DNA of 64,000 nucleotides, taken from contig NZ_JMLH01000005.1 of the NCBI RefSeq assembly GCF_000686665.1, positions 25,510-89,509 of the forward strand. Reading direction: 5' to 3'. Origin of the DNA: Thomasclavelia saccharogumia DSM 17460 (GTDB taxonomy: Bacteria; Bacillota_I; Bacilli_A; Erysipelotrichales; Coprobacillaceae). Positions 1-7,355 of this stretch are shown here, in pieces. The notes below the pieces were generated by a model. It was not told the DNA's origin. It saw only the letters and a program-made list of their open reading frames with translations, and searched no databases. The first letter of the stretch is position 1. Each line of letters starts with the position of its first letter. The translations under genes were made by a program, and so were the position numbers.

Positions 1-549
1 CGCCATGATTTAAAACATGATTATTTATTGATTGAAAATTATTTAGAAGAAAATAAATATTCTGAAATAAAAGAAATGATAGACTCAAGAATATATGATT
101 TAGAAGATGTAACGCATACGGTCAACAGTGAAAATAAATTGATAAATACAATTATTAATTACAAAAAGATGATAGCACAAAGTAAAAATATCAAAATAAA
201 CTATAAAATAAATGTCAGTGATCAACTGTATATGAAAGATTATCATTTAAATGAATTATTATCTAATTTATTAGATAATGCGATTGAGAATTGTTCTAAA
301 AATGATCCTCTAATTGATATCGTTATTGAAGAAGATGTAGTTTTATATATAGAAGTTGTTAATCAGATAGATAAATCAGTTTTAGAAAATAATCCTAATT
401 TACATACTAATAAAGTCAGCAAGGACCATGGTCATGGAATTCGAAGTATTCGAAGAATTGTAAATGAATATGGTGGTAGTATTAAATTTTTTGAAAAAGA
501 CTTAGAATTTCATGTTTCAATAATAATTCCGATAAATCGTACTCGTTAA
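1..549 (+). CDS. AgrC-like sensor histidine kinase, C-terminal part
   Basis: The reading frame is open from the first base, so the gene starts before the window; only the cytoplasmic kinase end is present. The first residues read RHDLKHD, the H-box of peptide-pheromone kinases (HPK10), which puts the phospho-accepting His at codon 2 here. An N-box (NELLSNLLDNAIENC) and a G-box (GHGIRSIRRIV) of the GHKL ATP-binding fold follow. An AgrB protease gene and an AgrD precursor lie directly downstream, so this is the likely receptor for the locally made cyclic peptide. The response regulator is not visible and may lie upstream. The membrane sensor part is outside the window. Confidence 0.85.
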   Translation, partial: RHDLKHDYLLIENYLEENKYSEIKEMIDSRIYDLEDVTHTVNSENKLINTIINYKKMIAQSKNIKINYKINVSDQLYMKDYHLNELLSNLLDNAIENCSKNDPLIDIVIEEDVVLYIEVVNQIDKSVLENNPNLHTNKVSKDHGHGIRSIRRIVNEYGGSIKFFEKDLEFHVSIIIPINRTR

Positions 550-622
550 AATGCGTTTCGTCCCATGTTTATTTAAATTTGTCGAAAAATGGTTTATTAT
601 GGTTGTCGAGGAGGTGAAATGA

Positions 623-1192
623 TTGGTACAAGGTATATCAAAATGGTTGTTGAAGATATATAAAAATAAAGCTGTTTTGAATTATGATGATGAGATATTT
701 TTATATGGGATTGAAGTAATCGCTGCATCTTTACTTAATGTATTATTGTTGTTATTTATTGGGATAATAAGTGGGACATTTTATCAAGCTTTGGTTTATT
801 TCGTGTCCTATGCGACTCTACGAAAATTTATTGGTGGATATCATTGCAATACTAATTTTAAATGCATTACGTTTAATGTTTCCAAATATATATTCTTTAT
901 ATGGCTTTACCCACATGTAGAGATTAATAAACTACTGATGATATCTATAATTATAATAACACTGATATTAATAATATGGGGAGCGCCTTTTGAACACAAA
1001 AATAGACCAATAAGCGAAAGCGAACGTTTTAAGTATAAAAAATATTCTTTTATTATTACTTCAATTTATGTGGTGTTTATTTTATTGTCTAGTGAATTTT
1101 ATCATGTTCTATTATATGTTTTAATCGTAATTGACTTGTCATCAATACCTTGTATTATAGAAAGTAATGGAAAAAGTTTTAAAAATGTTTAG
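623..1192 (+). CDS. agrB: AgrB-like accessory gene regulator protease
   Basis: Membrane cysteine endopeptidase that trims and cyclises the AgrD precursor in quorum sensing. It has about five or six hydrophobic segments and the family motif GGYHCNTNFKC with the catalytic pair His74 and Cys81. The length (189 residues) is normal. The start is TTG: GGAGG at 610-614 lies 8 bases upstream, while a nearby ATG at 619 is in another frame and stops after 14 codons. The 3' end overlaps the small agrD-like ORF, which suggests coupled translation of enzyme and substrate. Confidence 0.9.
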   Translation: MVQGISKWLLKIYKNKAVLNYDDEIFLYGIEVIAASLLNVLLLLFIGIISGTFYQALVYFVSYATLRKFIGGYHCNTNFKCITFNVSKYIFFIWLYPHVEINKLLMISIIIITLILIIWGAPFEHKNRPISESERFKYKKYSFIITSIYVVFILLSSEFYHVLLYVLIVIDLSSIPCIIESNGKSFKNV

Positions 1193-1298
1193 TAAACTAG
1201 TTCTAGTGGCTTCTACTGGTGCCGTAAGTGGTGCATCTCGGTGGGGAGATTATCAACCAAAAGAATCAGAAGCTTTAAAGAAATTAAAGAAATTTTAA
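1167..1298 (+). CDS. agrD: AgrD-like cyclic autoinducer peptide precursor
   Basis: A 43-residue ORF that starts inside the end of agrB. It has an amphipathic, Lys-rich N-terminus (MEKVLKMFSKLVLV), a small-residue stretch, then GASRWGDYQPKESEALKK. The WGxYQPKxxxxL tail matches the conserved C-terminal recognition part of clostridial AgrD precursors, where AgrB cuts before the QPK segment. The ring-closing residue is Ser, not Cys, so the mature signal would be a lactone. An alternative start is the ATG at 1185; neither start has a strong SD, in line with translational coupling to agrB. Exact N-terminal trimming cannot be read from sequence. Confidence 0.85.
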   Translation: MEKVLKMFSKLVLVASTGAVSGASRWGDYQPKESEALKKLKKF

Positions 1299-1427
1299 AA
1301 ATTTAAATTGGGAGAACTTTCTAAAATCATTTGTTTTCTCAAATGTAATGTTAAAAACTAAAATTATTGAATATTTATAATAAACAGTATAAGATGTAGC
1401 GCAATGATTTTGGTTATGAAGTAAAGA

Positions 1428-1478
1428 AGTTAGATGCATACTTGTTTAATCTAGTTAATAAGTGCAGCTAACTTTTTT
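1428..1478. terminator. Bidirectional terminator between agr locus and ppGpp synthetase
   Basis: An imperfect stem pairs 1428-1443 with 1460-1473 (AGTTAG-TGCA-ACTT arms) and is followed by six T. It sits between convergent genes. Confidence 0.55.
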
Positions 1479-1506
1479 ATTATATTATTTTATAAATCAA
1501 GGAAGA

Positions 1507-2217
1507 TTAAAAATCTTCCTTTTTATGTATTGTATCTTTTTTTGGTTTATTAAGTTCCTCATGAATTCCCTGCATTTTATAATCTAAATGGGATATCGTT
1601 TTAGCACAATCAATCAACTCATCACGTACGCCATCAGGAACCTCATTATCAGATTTGTATCGTAGGTGATGTTCTAAACTAGCCCAAAAGTCCATCGCAA
1701 TAGTTCTGATCTGAATTTCTACAGGAATAGGTTGAACTTTTTCAGCTAAAAATATTGGTACTTCAACAACTAAATGTAAACTTCGATAACCATTTTCTTT
1801 GGGGTGTTTTATATAATCCTTTTTCTTAATAAGTTTAATATCATTTTGCTTAATAAGTAAATCAGCAATTTTATAAACATCACTAACATAATTACAAATT
1901 ACTCTAACACCAGCTATATCTGTTAAATTAATTACAATTGATTCTAGAGAAATTTCTAGCCCTCTTTTTTCTAGTTTACCAAGAATGCTTTTTACCGATT
2001 TTAATCGATATTCCATATGATGAATAGGATTATGATCATGTTTGACTCTAAATTCATCATCAAGAATTTCCAATTTAGTTCTTATCTCTTTAATACCAGC
2101 ATCATAAATCTGTTGTAATGATAAAAAACCTTCAAGTGTACCTGTTATTTCTTCATCAATACTTATCGATGAAAAAGGATCACTAATTATTTCTTTTTGC
2201 ATGATTCTTTCTGTCAT
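1507..2217 (-). CDS. Small alarmone synthetase, RelQ/YjbM type (GTP pyrophosphokinase)
   Basis: Makes (p)ppGpp from GTP or GDP and ATP. At 236 residues it has only the RelA/SpoT synthetase domain; no HD hydrolase, TGS or ACT part. Family segments are clear: TDIAGVRVICNY, KEDYIKHP-like KKDYIKHPKENGYRSLHL, and EIQIRTIAMDFWASLEHHL, the last typical of the RelQ branch. The N-terminal 40 residues are less conserved and acidic. The minus-strand start has AGAGG 5-10 bases upstream. It is transcribed alone and divergently from the SpoIIR-like gene. Confidence 0.88.
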   Translation of the reverse strand: MTERIMQKEIISDPFSSISIDEEITGTLEGFLSLQQIYDAGIKEIRTKLEILDDEFRVKHDHNPIHHMEYRLKSVKSILGKLEKRGLEISLESIVINLTDIAGVRVICNYVSDVYKIADLLIKQNDIKLIKKKDYIKHPKENGYRSLHLVVEVPIFLAEKVQPIPVEIQIRTIAMDFWASLEHHLRYKSDNEVPDGVRDELIDCAKTISHLDYKMQGIHEELNKPKKDTIHKKEDF

Positions 2218-2244
2218 AAAAATACCTCTTATAAATTATTTTTT

Positions 2245-2273
2245 GTATACTTTAATCATAATTGGTAATAATG
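2245..2273 (+). promoter_or_regulatory. Possible SigF-type (forespore) promoter
   Basis: GTATA at 2245-2249 and GGTAATAATG at 2264-2273 match the SigF -35 (GYATA) and -10 (GGNNANANTR) patterns. The 14-base spacing is a little short. The downstream gene looks like spoIIR, a known SigF target in Bacillus. Confidence 0.4.
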
Positions 2274-2291
2274 AACTTGAGGTGAACTGAT

Positions 2292-2654
2292 ATGAAAAAA
2301 ATAATTATCACAGTATTAATTTTAATGAATGTAGTAACTGTCAATGCTTCAAGTAATGATCCCAAATATAAAATAATAGCTAATAGTAATAGTGAAAGAG
2401 ATATTAAAGAAATGTATAAAATAAAAGATAGTTTAATAAGTGATTATCGTAGGTGGATCAAAGGCGTAGATGATATTGACCAGGTATTAGCTGATCATCA
2501 AAAAGATTATGAAGCTAGTTATTATAATGGTGAATATAAAATCATTATTGGTAAAGGCAAAGGAAAATCTCTTACTGGTACATTAAAAGCAAGTTATTGT
2601 ACTAGCAGCAAAGAGATAAAAAAGAAATCTTTTTTTGCAGAACTTTTTTCATGA
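2292..2654 (+). CDS. spoIIR: SpoIIR-like stage II sporulation protein
   Basis: A secreted 120-residue protein with a signal peptide (MKKIIITVLILMNVVTVNAS). The mature part follows the SpoIIR pattern: IIANSNSERD near the start, a central GEYKIIIGKGKGKS, a Cys near the end of the core, and the C-terminal KKSFFAELFS block seen in SpoIIR tails. In Bacillus, SpoIIR is made in the forespore and triggers SpoIIGA to process pro-SigE. The usual NWWC segment is replaced by SLTGTLKASYC, so the protein is shorter and divergent. A SigF-like promoter lies upstream. The assignment rests on pattern matching by eye. Confidence 0.6.
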   Translation: MKKIIITVLILMNVVTVNASSNDPKYKIIANSNSERDIKEMYKIKDSLISDYRRWIKGVDDIDQVLADHQKDYEASYYNGEYKIIIGKGKGKSLTGTLKASYCTSSKEIKKKSFFAELFS

Positions 2655-2677
2655 GAGACAGCTTATTGTCTCTTTTA
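2654..2677 (+). terminator. Intrinsic terminator after spoIIR-like gene
   Basis: The stem AGAGACA / TGTCTCT with a 6-base loop is followed by TTTT. It overlaps the stop codon. Confidence 0.75.
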
Positions 2678-2738
2678 TTATATGTAAATATAAATCATCT
2701 TATATGAGATGGTTTTATGTTTAAAATAAAGTGATTCG

Positions 2739-2767
2739 TTAATAATTTAAAGTGTTAAACATATAAT
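2739..2767 (+). promoter_or_regulatory. SigA-type promoter for the Clp ATPase gene
   Basis: TTAATA (2739-2744), a 17-base spacer, then TATAAT (2762-2767). The start codon follows 17 bases later, so the leader is very short. No CtsR-like heptad repeat was noticed. Confidence 0.55.
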
Positions 2768-2784
2768 AAAATTAGAGGTGAACC

Positions 2785-4776
2785 ATGTTAACAAAATTTG
2801 ATGAACAAGCCCAAAAAGCAATTGTTGTAGGTGAAAGTATTGCTTTTGATTTAGGTCATAATAATGTTGGAAGTGAGCATTTATTATTGTCATTATTAAA
2901 AATCAGTGATTCAAAATTAAAGGATCTGGTAAAGAAATATAATGTTGATGATAAAAGTATATATGAGGATATAAAAAGGTTGTTTGGGACAAATAATGAT
3001 CAACCTTTTTATATGGAATATAGTGATGCTGTTAAAAATATTTTAGAAACAGCAGTCAACATTACAAATGAACAAAATAAAAGTAAAGTCACTTTAAATA
3101 TTTTAACTATAGCATTATTGAAAAGTGAAGAAAGCGTTGCTTACGAACTGTTAAAAAAATATAAAGTGGATTTTGAAGATATTATTTATCAATTAAATGA
3201 AAGTGGTGAATTAGAAACAAAATTAGATCAAATTCAATCATTGATCAACCTCAACAAAAAGGTAAAGAAGGGCGAAAATTTAGTTGTTGGAAGACAAAAA
3301 GAATTAGAAAAACTTTGTATGATTTTAAGTAAAAGGGAAAAAAATAATGCTCTTATTATTGGTGAAGCAGGGGTCGGGAAATCAGCATTAGTTGAAAAAT
3401 TAGCGTATTTGATTAATGAAAAACAAGTAAATGACGGATTAAAGAAAAAAATTATTTATGAACTAAGTTTATCTAGTATTGTTGCTGGAACTAAATATCG
3501 TGGTGAATTTGAAGAAAAATTAAGAAAAATAATTGATAAAGTAAAAGAAATGGATAATGTTATTATTTTTATAGATGAAATTCATAACATAATTGGTGCC
3601 GGTGGAGCTGAGGGGGCAATAGATGCAGCTAATATTTTAAAACCATATTTAGCTAGAAAAGATCTAACGATTATTGGCGCAACTACTACAGAAGAATATT
3701 ATCAGCACTTTGAAAAAGACCAGGCAATGAATCGACGCTTTAGTATAATTACATTAAAAGAAAACACTAAAGAAGAAACATTTGATATTTTAAAAGAAAC
3801 AAAATTATTTTATGAACAGTTTCATAAAATTGAAATTGATGATGAAGTTTTAAGATATTTAGTTGACAATGTCGATCACTATATTAAAAACAGAACATTT
3901 CCTGATAAAGCAATTGATATTTTTGATTTAGCATGTGTAAAAACAAGATTTAGACAACAGCATATTATTACAAAACAAATAGTAAAAGATGTAATAGAGG
4001 AATATACCTCTATTAAAATTAGTGATAATTATGATTATGATGAAATTAAAGTAAAATTAAATAATCAGGTAATTGGTCAAAATGAAGCAATTGAGCAAAT
4101 AATCAGTCAACTAAAAATCAATAAACCTTCAAATCAGCCTACAGCTATAATGCTATTTACTGGTAGTAGTGGGGTAGGTAAAAGTGAAATGGCTAAACAG
4201 CTGGCAAAATATTTATCACGAAATTTAATTCGTTTAGATATGAGCGAATATAAAGACAGTTCAAGCGTTCAAAAAATCATAGGTGCTGCACCAGGATATG
4301 TTGGTTATGATAAACCTAGTTTATTATTAGGACAATTACAAACATATCCCAAGAGTATAATTTTATTAGACGAAATTGATAAAGCATGTCAGGATGTTAT
4401 TAATTTGTTTATGCAAGTATTTGATGAAGGTTATTTAGAAGACAGTCATAAAAGAAAAGTCTATTTTAATAACACGATCATTATTATGACTTCAAATCAA
4501 GGTAGTACTAAAAATAAATTAGGATTTAAAAAGAATATAGTAGATAAAAAATGTAATTATGGATTTAGTGATGAATTATTGAGTAGGATAGATGAAATAA
4601 TTAATTTCAAAAACCTCACAAAAACAGATTTAAAGATGATCATTAGAAAAAATATGCCACATGAAGTTAAAGAAGAAGATATTCAAAATATATTGAAAGA
4701 TTATGATATGAAGCTACAAGGTCGTGGAATTATAAAGAAAGCAAATAAATATTTTCAAAGTAAAGCTAAAGCATAA
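2785..4776 (+). CDS. ClpC/ClpE-family AAA+ unfoldase ATPase
   Basis: Protein unfoldase with a Clp N domain (residues 1-145, EHLLLSLLK) and two AAA+ modules. Module 1 has Walker A GEAGVGKS near residue 193 and Walker B IIFIDEIHN. Module 2 has Walker A GSSGVGKS near 460, pore loop GYVGY and Walker B IILLDEIDKA. At 663 residues it is about 150 shorter than ClpC; the linker after module 1 lacks a clear M domain or UVR motif. An LGF tripeptide after TSNQGSTKNK sits where ClpC carries its ClpP-docking loop, so it probably works with ClpP. The C-terminal D2 small domain is compact. Monocistronic. Confidence 0.85.
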   Translation: MLTKFDEQAQKAIVVGESIAFDLGHNNVGSEHLLLSLLKISDSKLKDLVKKYNVDDKSIYEDIKRLFGTNNDQPFYMEYSDAVKNILETAVNITNEQNKSKVTLNILTIALLKSEESVAYELLKKYKVDFEDIIYQLNESGELETKLDQIQSLINLNKKVKKGENLVVGRQKELEKLCMILSKREKNNALIIGEAGVGKSALVEKLAYLINEKQVNDGLKKKIIYELSLSSIVAGTKYRGEFEEKLRKIIDKVKEMDNVIIFIDEIHNIIGAGGAEGAIDAANILKPYLARKDLTIIGATTTEEYYQHFEKDQAMNRRFSIITLKENTKEETFDILKETKLFYEQFHKIEIDDEVLRYLVDNVDHYIKNRTFPDKAIDIFDLACVKTRFRQQHIITKQIVKDVIEEYTSIKISDNYDYDEIKVKLNNQVIGQNEAIEQIISQLKINKPSNQPTAIMLFTGSSGVGKSEMAKQLAKYLSRNLIRLDMSEYKDSSSVQKIIGAAPGYVGYDKPSLLLGQLQTYPKSIILLDEIDKACQDVINLFMQVFDEGYLEDSHKRKVYFNNTIIIMTSNQGSTKNKLGFKKNIVDKKCNYGFSDELLSRIDEIINFKNLTKTDLKMIIRKNMPHEVKEEDIQNILKDYDMKLQGRGIIKKANKYFQSKAKA

Positions 4777-4805
4777 AAACTTAGACATCTGCCTAAGTTT
4801 TTTTA
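4776..4805. terminator. Bidirectional terminator between clp and dedA
   Basis: AACTTAG / CTAAGTT arms with an 8-base loop, A-run on the left and T-run on the right, between convergent genes; it overlaps the dedA stop region. Confidence 0.7.
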
Positions 4806-5377
4806 TCTTTTACTTTCTTAAAAACGATAATAATTAAAAATAGGATACTAATAATCAAAGCATACTGCTTAATATATTCATGAATATTGATCCAGTTATT
4901 TCCTAATAGTATTCCTAAATATACTAGGATACTATTCCAAATAATTATTCCTAGTAAAGTATAAAAAGAGAAACAAAAAAAGTTCATTTTTGTTATTCCT
5001 GCTGGTAATGATATTATAGAACGGACAATGGGAATTAAACGTCCCGCAAAAATGGAAAGTTTGCCATATCGTTTAAACCATCTTAGGGAGTTTTCGAGAG
5101 AATTAGGCTTAAAATGAAAATAAACTAAGATTTGTTCTAGTTTGTTGACTTTAATTAAATAACCCATAAAATATAAGATAACAGATCCTAAATACGAACC
5201 TAAAGTAGCAACAATTACAACACCAGCGGGTTGTAATGAGGTTATTGTAGTTAAAAAGCCTCCAAAGGTTAAAATTATTTCACAAGGAATGGGTGGAAAG
5301 ATGTTTTCTAAAGTGATTAAAATAAAAATAGCTTTATAGCCATAACTGTTAATTAAGGCGAGAATACTTGCCAGCAT
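4793..5377 (-). CDS. DedA family membrane protein
   Basis: Inner-membrane protein of the DedA/VTT family, implicated in phospholipid flipping and membrane homeostasis. Of 194 residues, four to five segments are hydrophobic. Family motifs are present: ENIFPPIPCE near the N-terminus and FAGRLIPIVRSIISLPAG in the middle, with the conserved Arg and Pro-Ala-Gly. AAAGGAG lies 7 bases before the ATG. The start codon lies inside the 3' end of the Na/Pi transporter gene (29-base overlap), so the two are probably cotranscribed and translationally coupled. Confidence 0.88.
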   Translation of the reverse strand: MLASILALINSYGYKAIFILITLENIFPPIPCEIILTFGGFLTTITSLQPAGVVIVATLGSYLGSVILYFMGYLIKVNKLEQILVYFHFKPNSLENSLRWFKRYGKLSIFAGRLIPIVRSIISLPAGITKMNFFCFSFYTLLGIIIWNSILVYLGILLGNNWINIHEYIKQYALIISILFLIIIVFKKVKDKKT

Positions 5378-6263
5378 TATATGTCTCCTTTCTAGATAAA
5401 GGAAGTATTTTGTAAGCTAAATGAATTAACATATTATCAAATGGTAATAAGATAATAGTTGAAATTATATTAAAAAATGTATGCATATATGCTATTTGCA
5501 TCATATGATTTGGAGTTAATGAGTGTATGAAGTCAATAAATGGAATAAAATATGATGCCATAAAGAAAATAATCGTTCCAATTATATTTATTAATATATG
5601 AATAATAGTAAGACGTTTAGAATTAGGATCACCATTTATAGAAGCTAATAAAGCAGTTATACAAGTGCCAATATTTTGTCCGTAAATAACATTTGTTGCC
5701 ATAGTAAAATTAATTAGACCCTTTTGATATATTGTTTGTAAGACCCCTACAGATGCAGTTGAACTCTGAATAATTGCAGTAAAAATAGTTCCCACGATTA
5801 TAGCTGTAATAGGATTATTTAATTTTGCAAACAGCTCAATAAAATAAGATGAACTTTGAAGCGGAATAAGGGCAACTGCCATTGTTTCCATAGCCAAAAA
5901 AATCAATCCTAAAGCCATGATCACCCGTCCTATATACATTAGTTTATTTTTAAATAGCATCAAAATTAAACCTATAACACAAAAATAAATTGCTGATTGT
6001 CCTAGATCTAATGCAATCAACAGTCCTGTAACAGTAGTACCAATATTTGCTCCAAGAATGATCCAGGTGGCTTGATTCAAAGTAATAAGATGACTATTTA
6101 ATAAGCCAATCAAAACCACAGTAGTAGCTGAGGAACTGTGAATAACGGCGGTAATCGCAGTTCCAATCAATACACCAAGATATTTATTAGAAGTAGATTT
6201 ATAAAGAATATTTCTTAATTTATCATTTGCTAAGATATCTAAACTTGAAGACATTAGGTGCAT
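5349..6263 (-). CDS. Na/Pi cotransporter family protein (NptA-like, no PhoU domain)
   Basis: Sodium-coupled phosphate transporter family (PF02690). The two inverted repeats carry the signature TAVIHSSSATT near residue 40 and TAIIQSSTASV near residue 165, each followed by a GANIGTT or GQNIGTC segment. It ends after the membrane part at 304 residues; most homologues run on into a PhoU-like C-terminal domain, absent here. The ATG used has no SD. In-frame coding continues upstream (residues IIKNIVGFILSLIVFLYG, typical family N-terminus) to an ATT at 6315-6317 with AAGGA 9 bases before it, so the true start may be ATT at 6317. Confidence 0.8.
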   Translation of the reverse strand: MHLMSSSLDILANDKLRNILYKSTSNKYLGVLIGTAITAVIHSSSATTVVLIGLLNSHLITLNQATWIILGANIGTTVTGLLIALDLGQSAIYFCVIGLILMLFKNKLMYIGRVIMALGLIFLAMETMAVALIPLQSSSYFIELFAKLNNPITAIIVGTIFTAIIQSSTASVGVLQTIYQKGLINFTMATNVIYGQNIGTCITALLASINGDPNSKRLTIIHILINIIGTIIFFMASYFIPFIDFIHSLTPNHMMQIAYMHTFFNIISTIILLPFDNMLIHLAYKILPLSRKETYNAGKYSRLN

Positions 6264-6419
6264 CCCGTATAAAAAAACGATAAGACTTAAAATAAATCCA
6301 ACAATATTTTTAATAATAAGATCACATCCTTATTTAAGTATATTATTAAATATGTAAATAATGTTTATTTTCAAGATAATGATTAAATGCTACAATAAGA
6401 GAAAAGAGGAAGTGAGGTA

Positions 6420-7055
6420 ATGAATTATAGTGCAATTGTATTATGTGCTGGTAAAGGCAGTAGGAGTGGCTTGAGTTATAATAAAATGTTATATCGTTTT
6501 AAAGATAAAACGGTCTATGAAATGACGATGAAAATATTTTTAAATGATGATAGATGTAAACAAATTGTTGTTGTAACTAAAGAAGATGAAATTAGCGATT
6601 TAAAAAAACTCATTTCATCTAGTAAAATAGATTATACTTTTGGGGGAAAAGAGCGGCAGGATAGTGTTTATAACGGCTTACAAATTGTAAATCAGGACTA
6701 TGTTTTGATTCATGATGGGGCTAGGCCATATTTAAAAAATAAAAACGTAGATGATTTATTGCTTTGTTTAAATAATAATGATGCTTGTTTACTGATGGTT
6801 CCTGTAAAAGATACTATAAAAATGTGTAAAGGTGAAAATGTTATAGAAACGTTACCTAGAGAAACATTGATGCAGGCGCAAACACCTCAAGCTTTTAAAA
6901 CAAGCCTAATTAAAGATTGTTACAAACTGGGAAAAATTAATAATTTTGCAGCTACTGATGATGCTTCATTGGTAGAACACTTTAAAATGGCTCCTGTAAA
7001 AGTTGTAATGGGAAGTTACGAAAATATTAAGATAACGACACCAGATGATTTATAA
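6420..7055 (+). CDS. ispD: 2-C-methyl-D-erythritol 4-phosphate cytidylyltransferase
   Basis: Transfers CMP from CTP to MEP in the non-mevalonate isoprenoid pathway. Family motifs appear in order: LCAGKGSRSG (nucleotide loop), GGKERQDSV, VLIHDGARPY, PRETLMQAQTPQAF, TDDASLVE and NIKITTPDDL. At 211 residues it stops directly after the last motif, about 15-20 residues earlier than usual, which removes only the terminal helix. The related TarI ribitol-5-P enzyme is the main alternative; the absence of tarJ or teichoic genes favours IspD. SD GAGGAAGTGAGG precedes the ATG. Confidence 0.85.
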   Translation: MNYSAIVLCAGKGSRSGLSYNKMLYRFKDKTVYEMTMKIFLNDDRCKQIVVVTKEDEISDLKKLISSSKIDYTFGGKERQDSVYNGLQIVNQDYVLIHDGARPYLKNKNVDDLLLCLNNNDACLLMVPVKDTIKMCKGENVIETLPRETLMQAQTPQAFKTSLIKDCYKLGKINNFAATDDASLVEHFKMAPVKVVMGSYENIKITTPDDL

Positions 7056-7082
7056 GATACCAAATTAGGTATCTTTATTTTT
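7056..7082 (+). terminator. Terminator after ispD
   Basis: GATACC / GGTATC stem starting right after the stop codon, followed by a T-rich run. Confidence 0.7.
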
Positions 7083-7104
7083 TACAAAAAATTATTTTTA
7101 CTTA

Positions 7105-7133
7105 TTGACGAAATTATTAGTATATGTTAATAT
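7105..7133 (+). promoter_or_regulatory. Promoter of the sulfur amino-acid operon
   Basis: TTGACG (7105-7110), 17-base spacer, TAATAT (7128-7133). The transcript would start near 7140 and begin with a small hairpin with arms TAATCCT / AGGATTA (7146-7169). Confidence 0.7.
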
Positions 7134-7185
7134 ACTAAACATAGTAATCCTATATATTAAGTAGGATTAGAAAGGAGATACGAAA

Positions 7186-7281
7186 ATGAACACAACAAAT
7201 AAGATTAACCAAAATATGATGTGTATGTGTAGCTGTATACAAATGTATAGAGTATATTTTCGTGTACGCAAATATTCTTAA
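7186..7281 (+). CDS. Cys/Met-rich leader peptide (putative attenuator ORF)
   Basis: A 31-codon ORF with a good SD (AAAGGAG, 8-9 bases upstream). Residues 11-17 read MMCMCSC, so three Cys and three Met codons occur in seven positions, followed by a basic, Tyr-rich tail. It stops 27 bases before a strong intrinsic terminator, and the next genes import and metabolise methionine and cysteine. This is the layout of ribosome-mediated transcription attenuation: ribosomes that stall at scarce Cys or Met would change the downstream RNA fold. I did not find a clear anti-terminator pairing. A small expressed protein cannot be excluded. Confidence 0.65.
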   Translation: MNTTNKINQNMMCMCSCIQMYRVYFRVRKYS

Positions 7282-7308
7282 TCTTTTATTTTATTAAATT
7301 CAAGAAGG

Positions 7309-7337
7309 AGGATGTTCGCAATGAACATCCTTTTTTT
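7309..7337 (+). terminator. Leader terminator (putative attenuator) before M20/metNIQ operon
   Basis: Perfect 9-bp stem AGGATGTTC / GAACATCCT with loop GCAAT and seven T. It lies inside the transcribed leader, after the Cys/Met-rich ORF and before the first structural gene. The 5' arm also contains an AAGGAGG SD followed by an ATG in the loop (a 7-codon ORF), an odd extra feature. Confidence 0.75.
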
Positions 7338-7355
7338 AACATAGGGGGAAGAAAA

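Noticed and set aside
7318..7344. 7-codon ORF starting in the attenuator loop with a perfect SD
   Set aside because: The SD and ATG are part of the terminator stem-loop and the ORF encodes only MNILFLT; kept as a note under the terminator, not as a gene.
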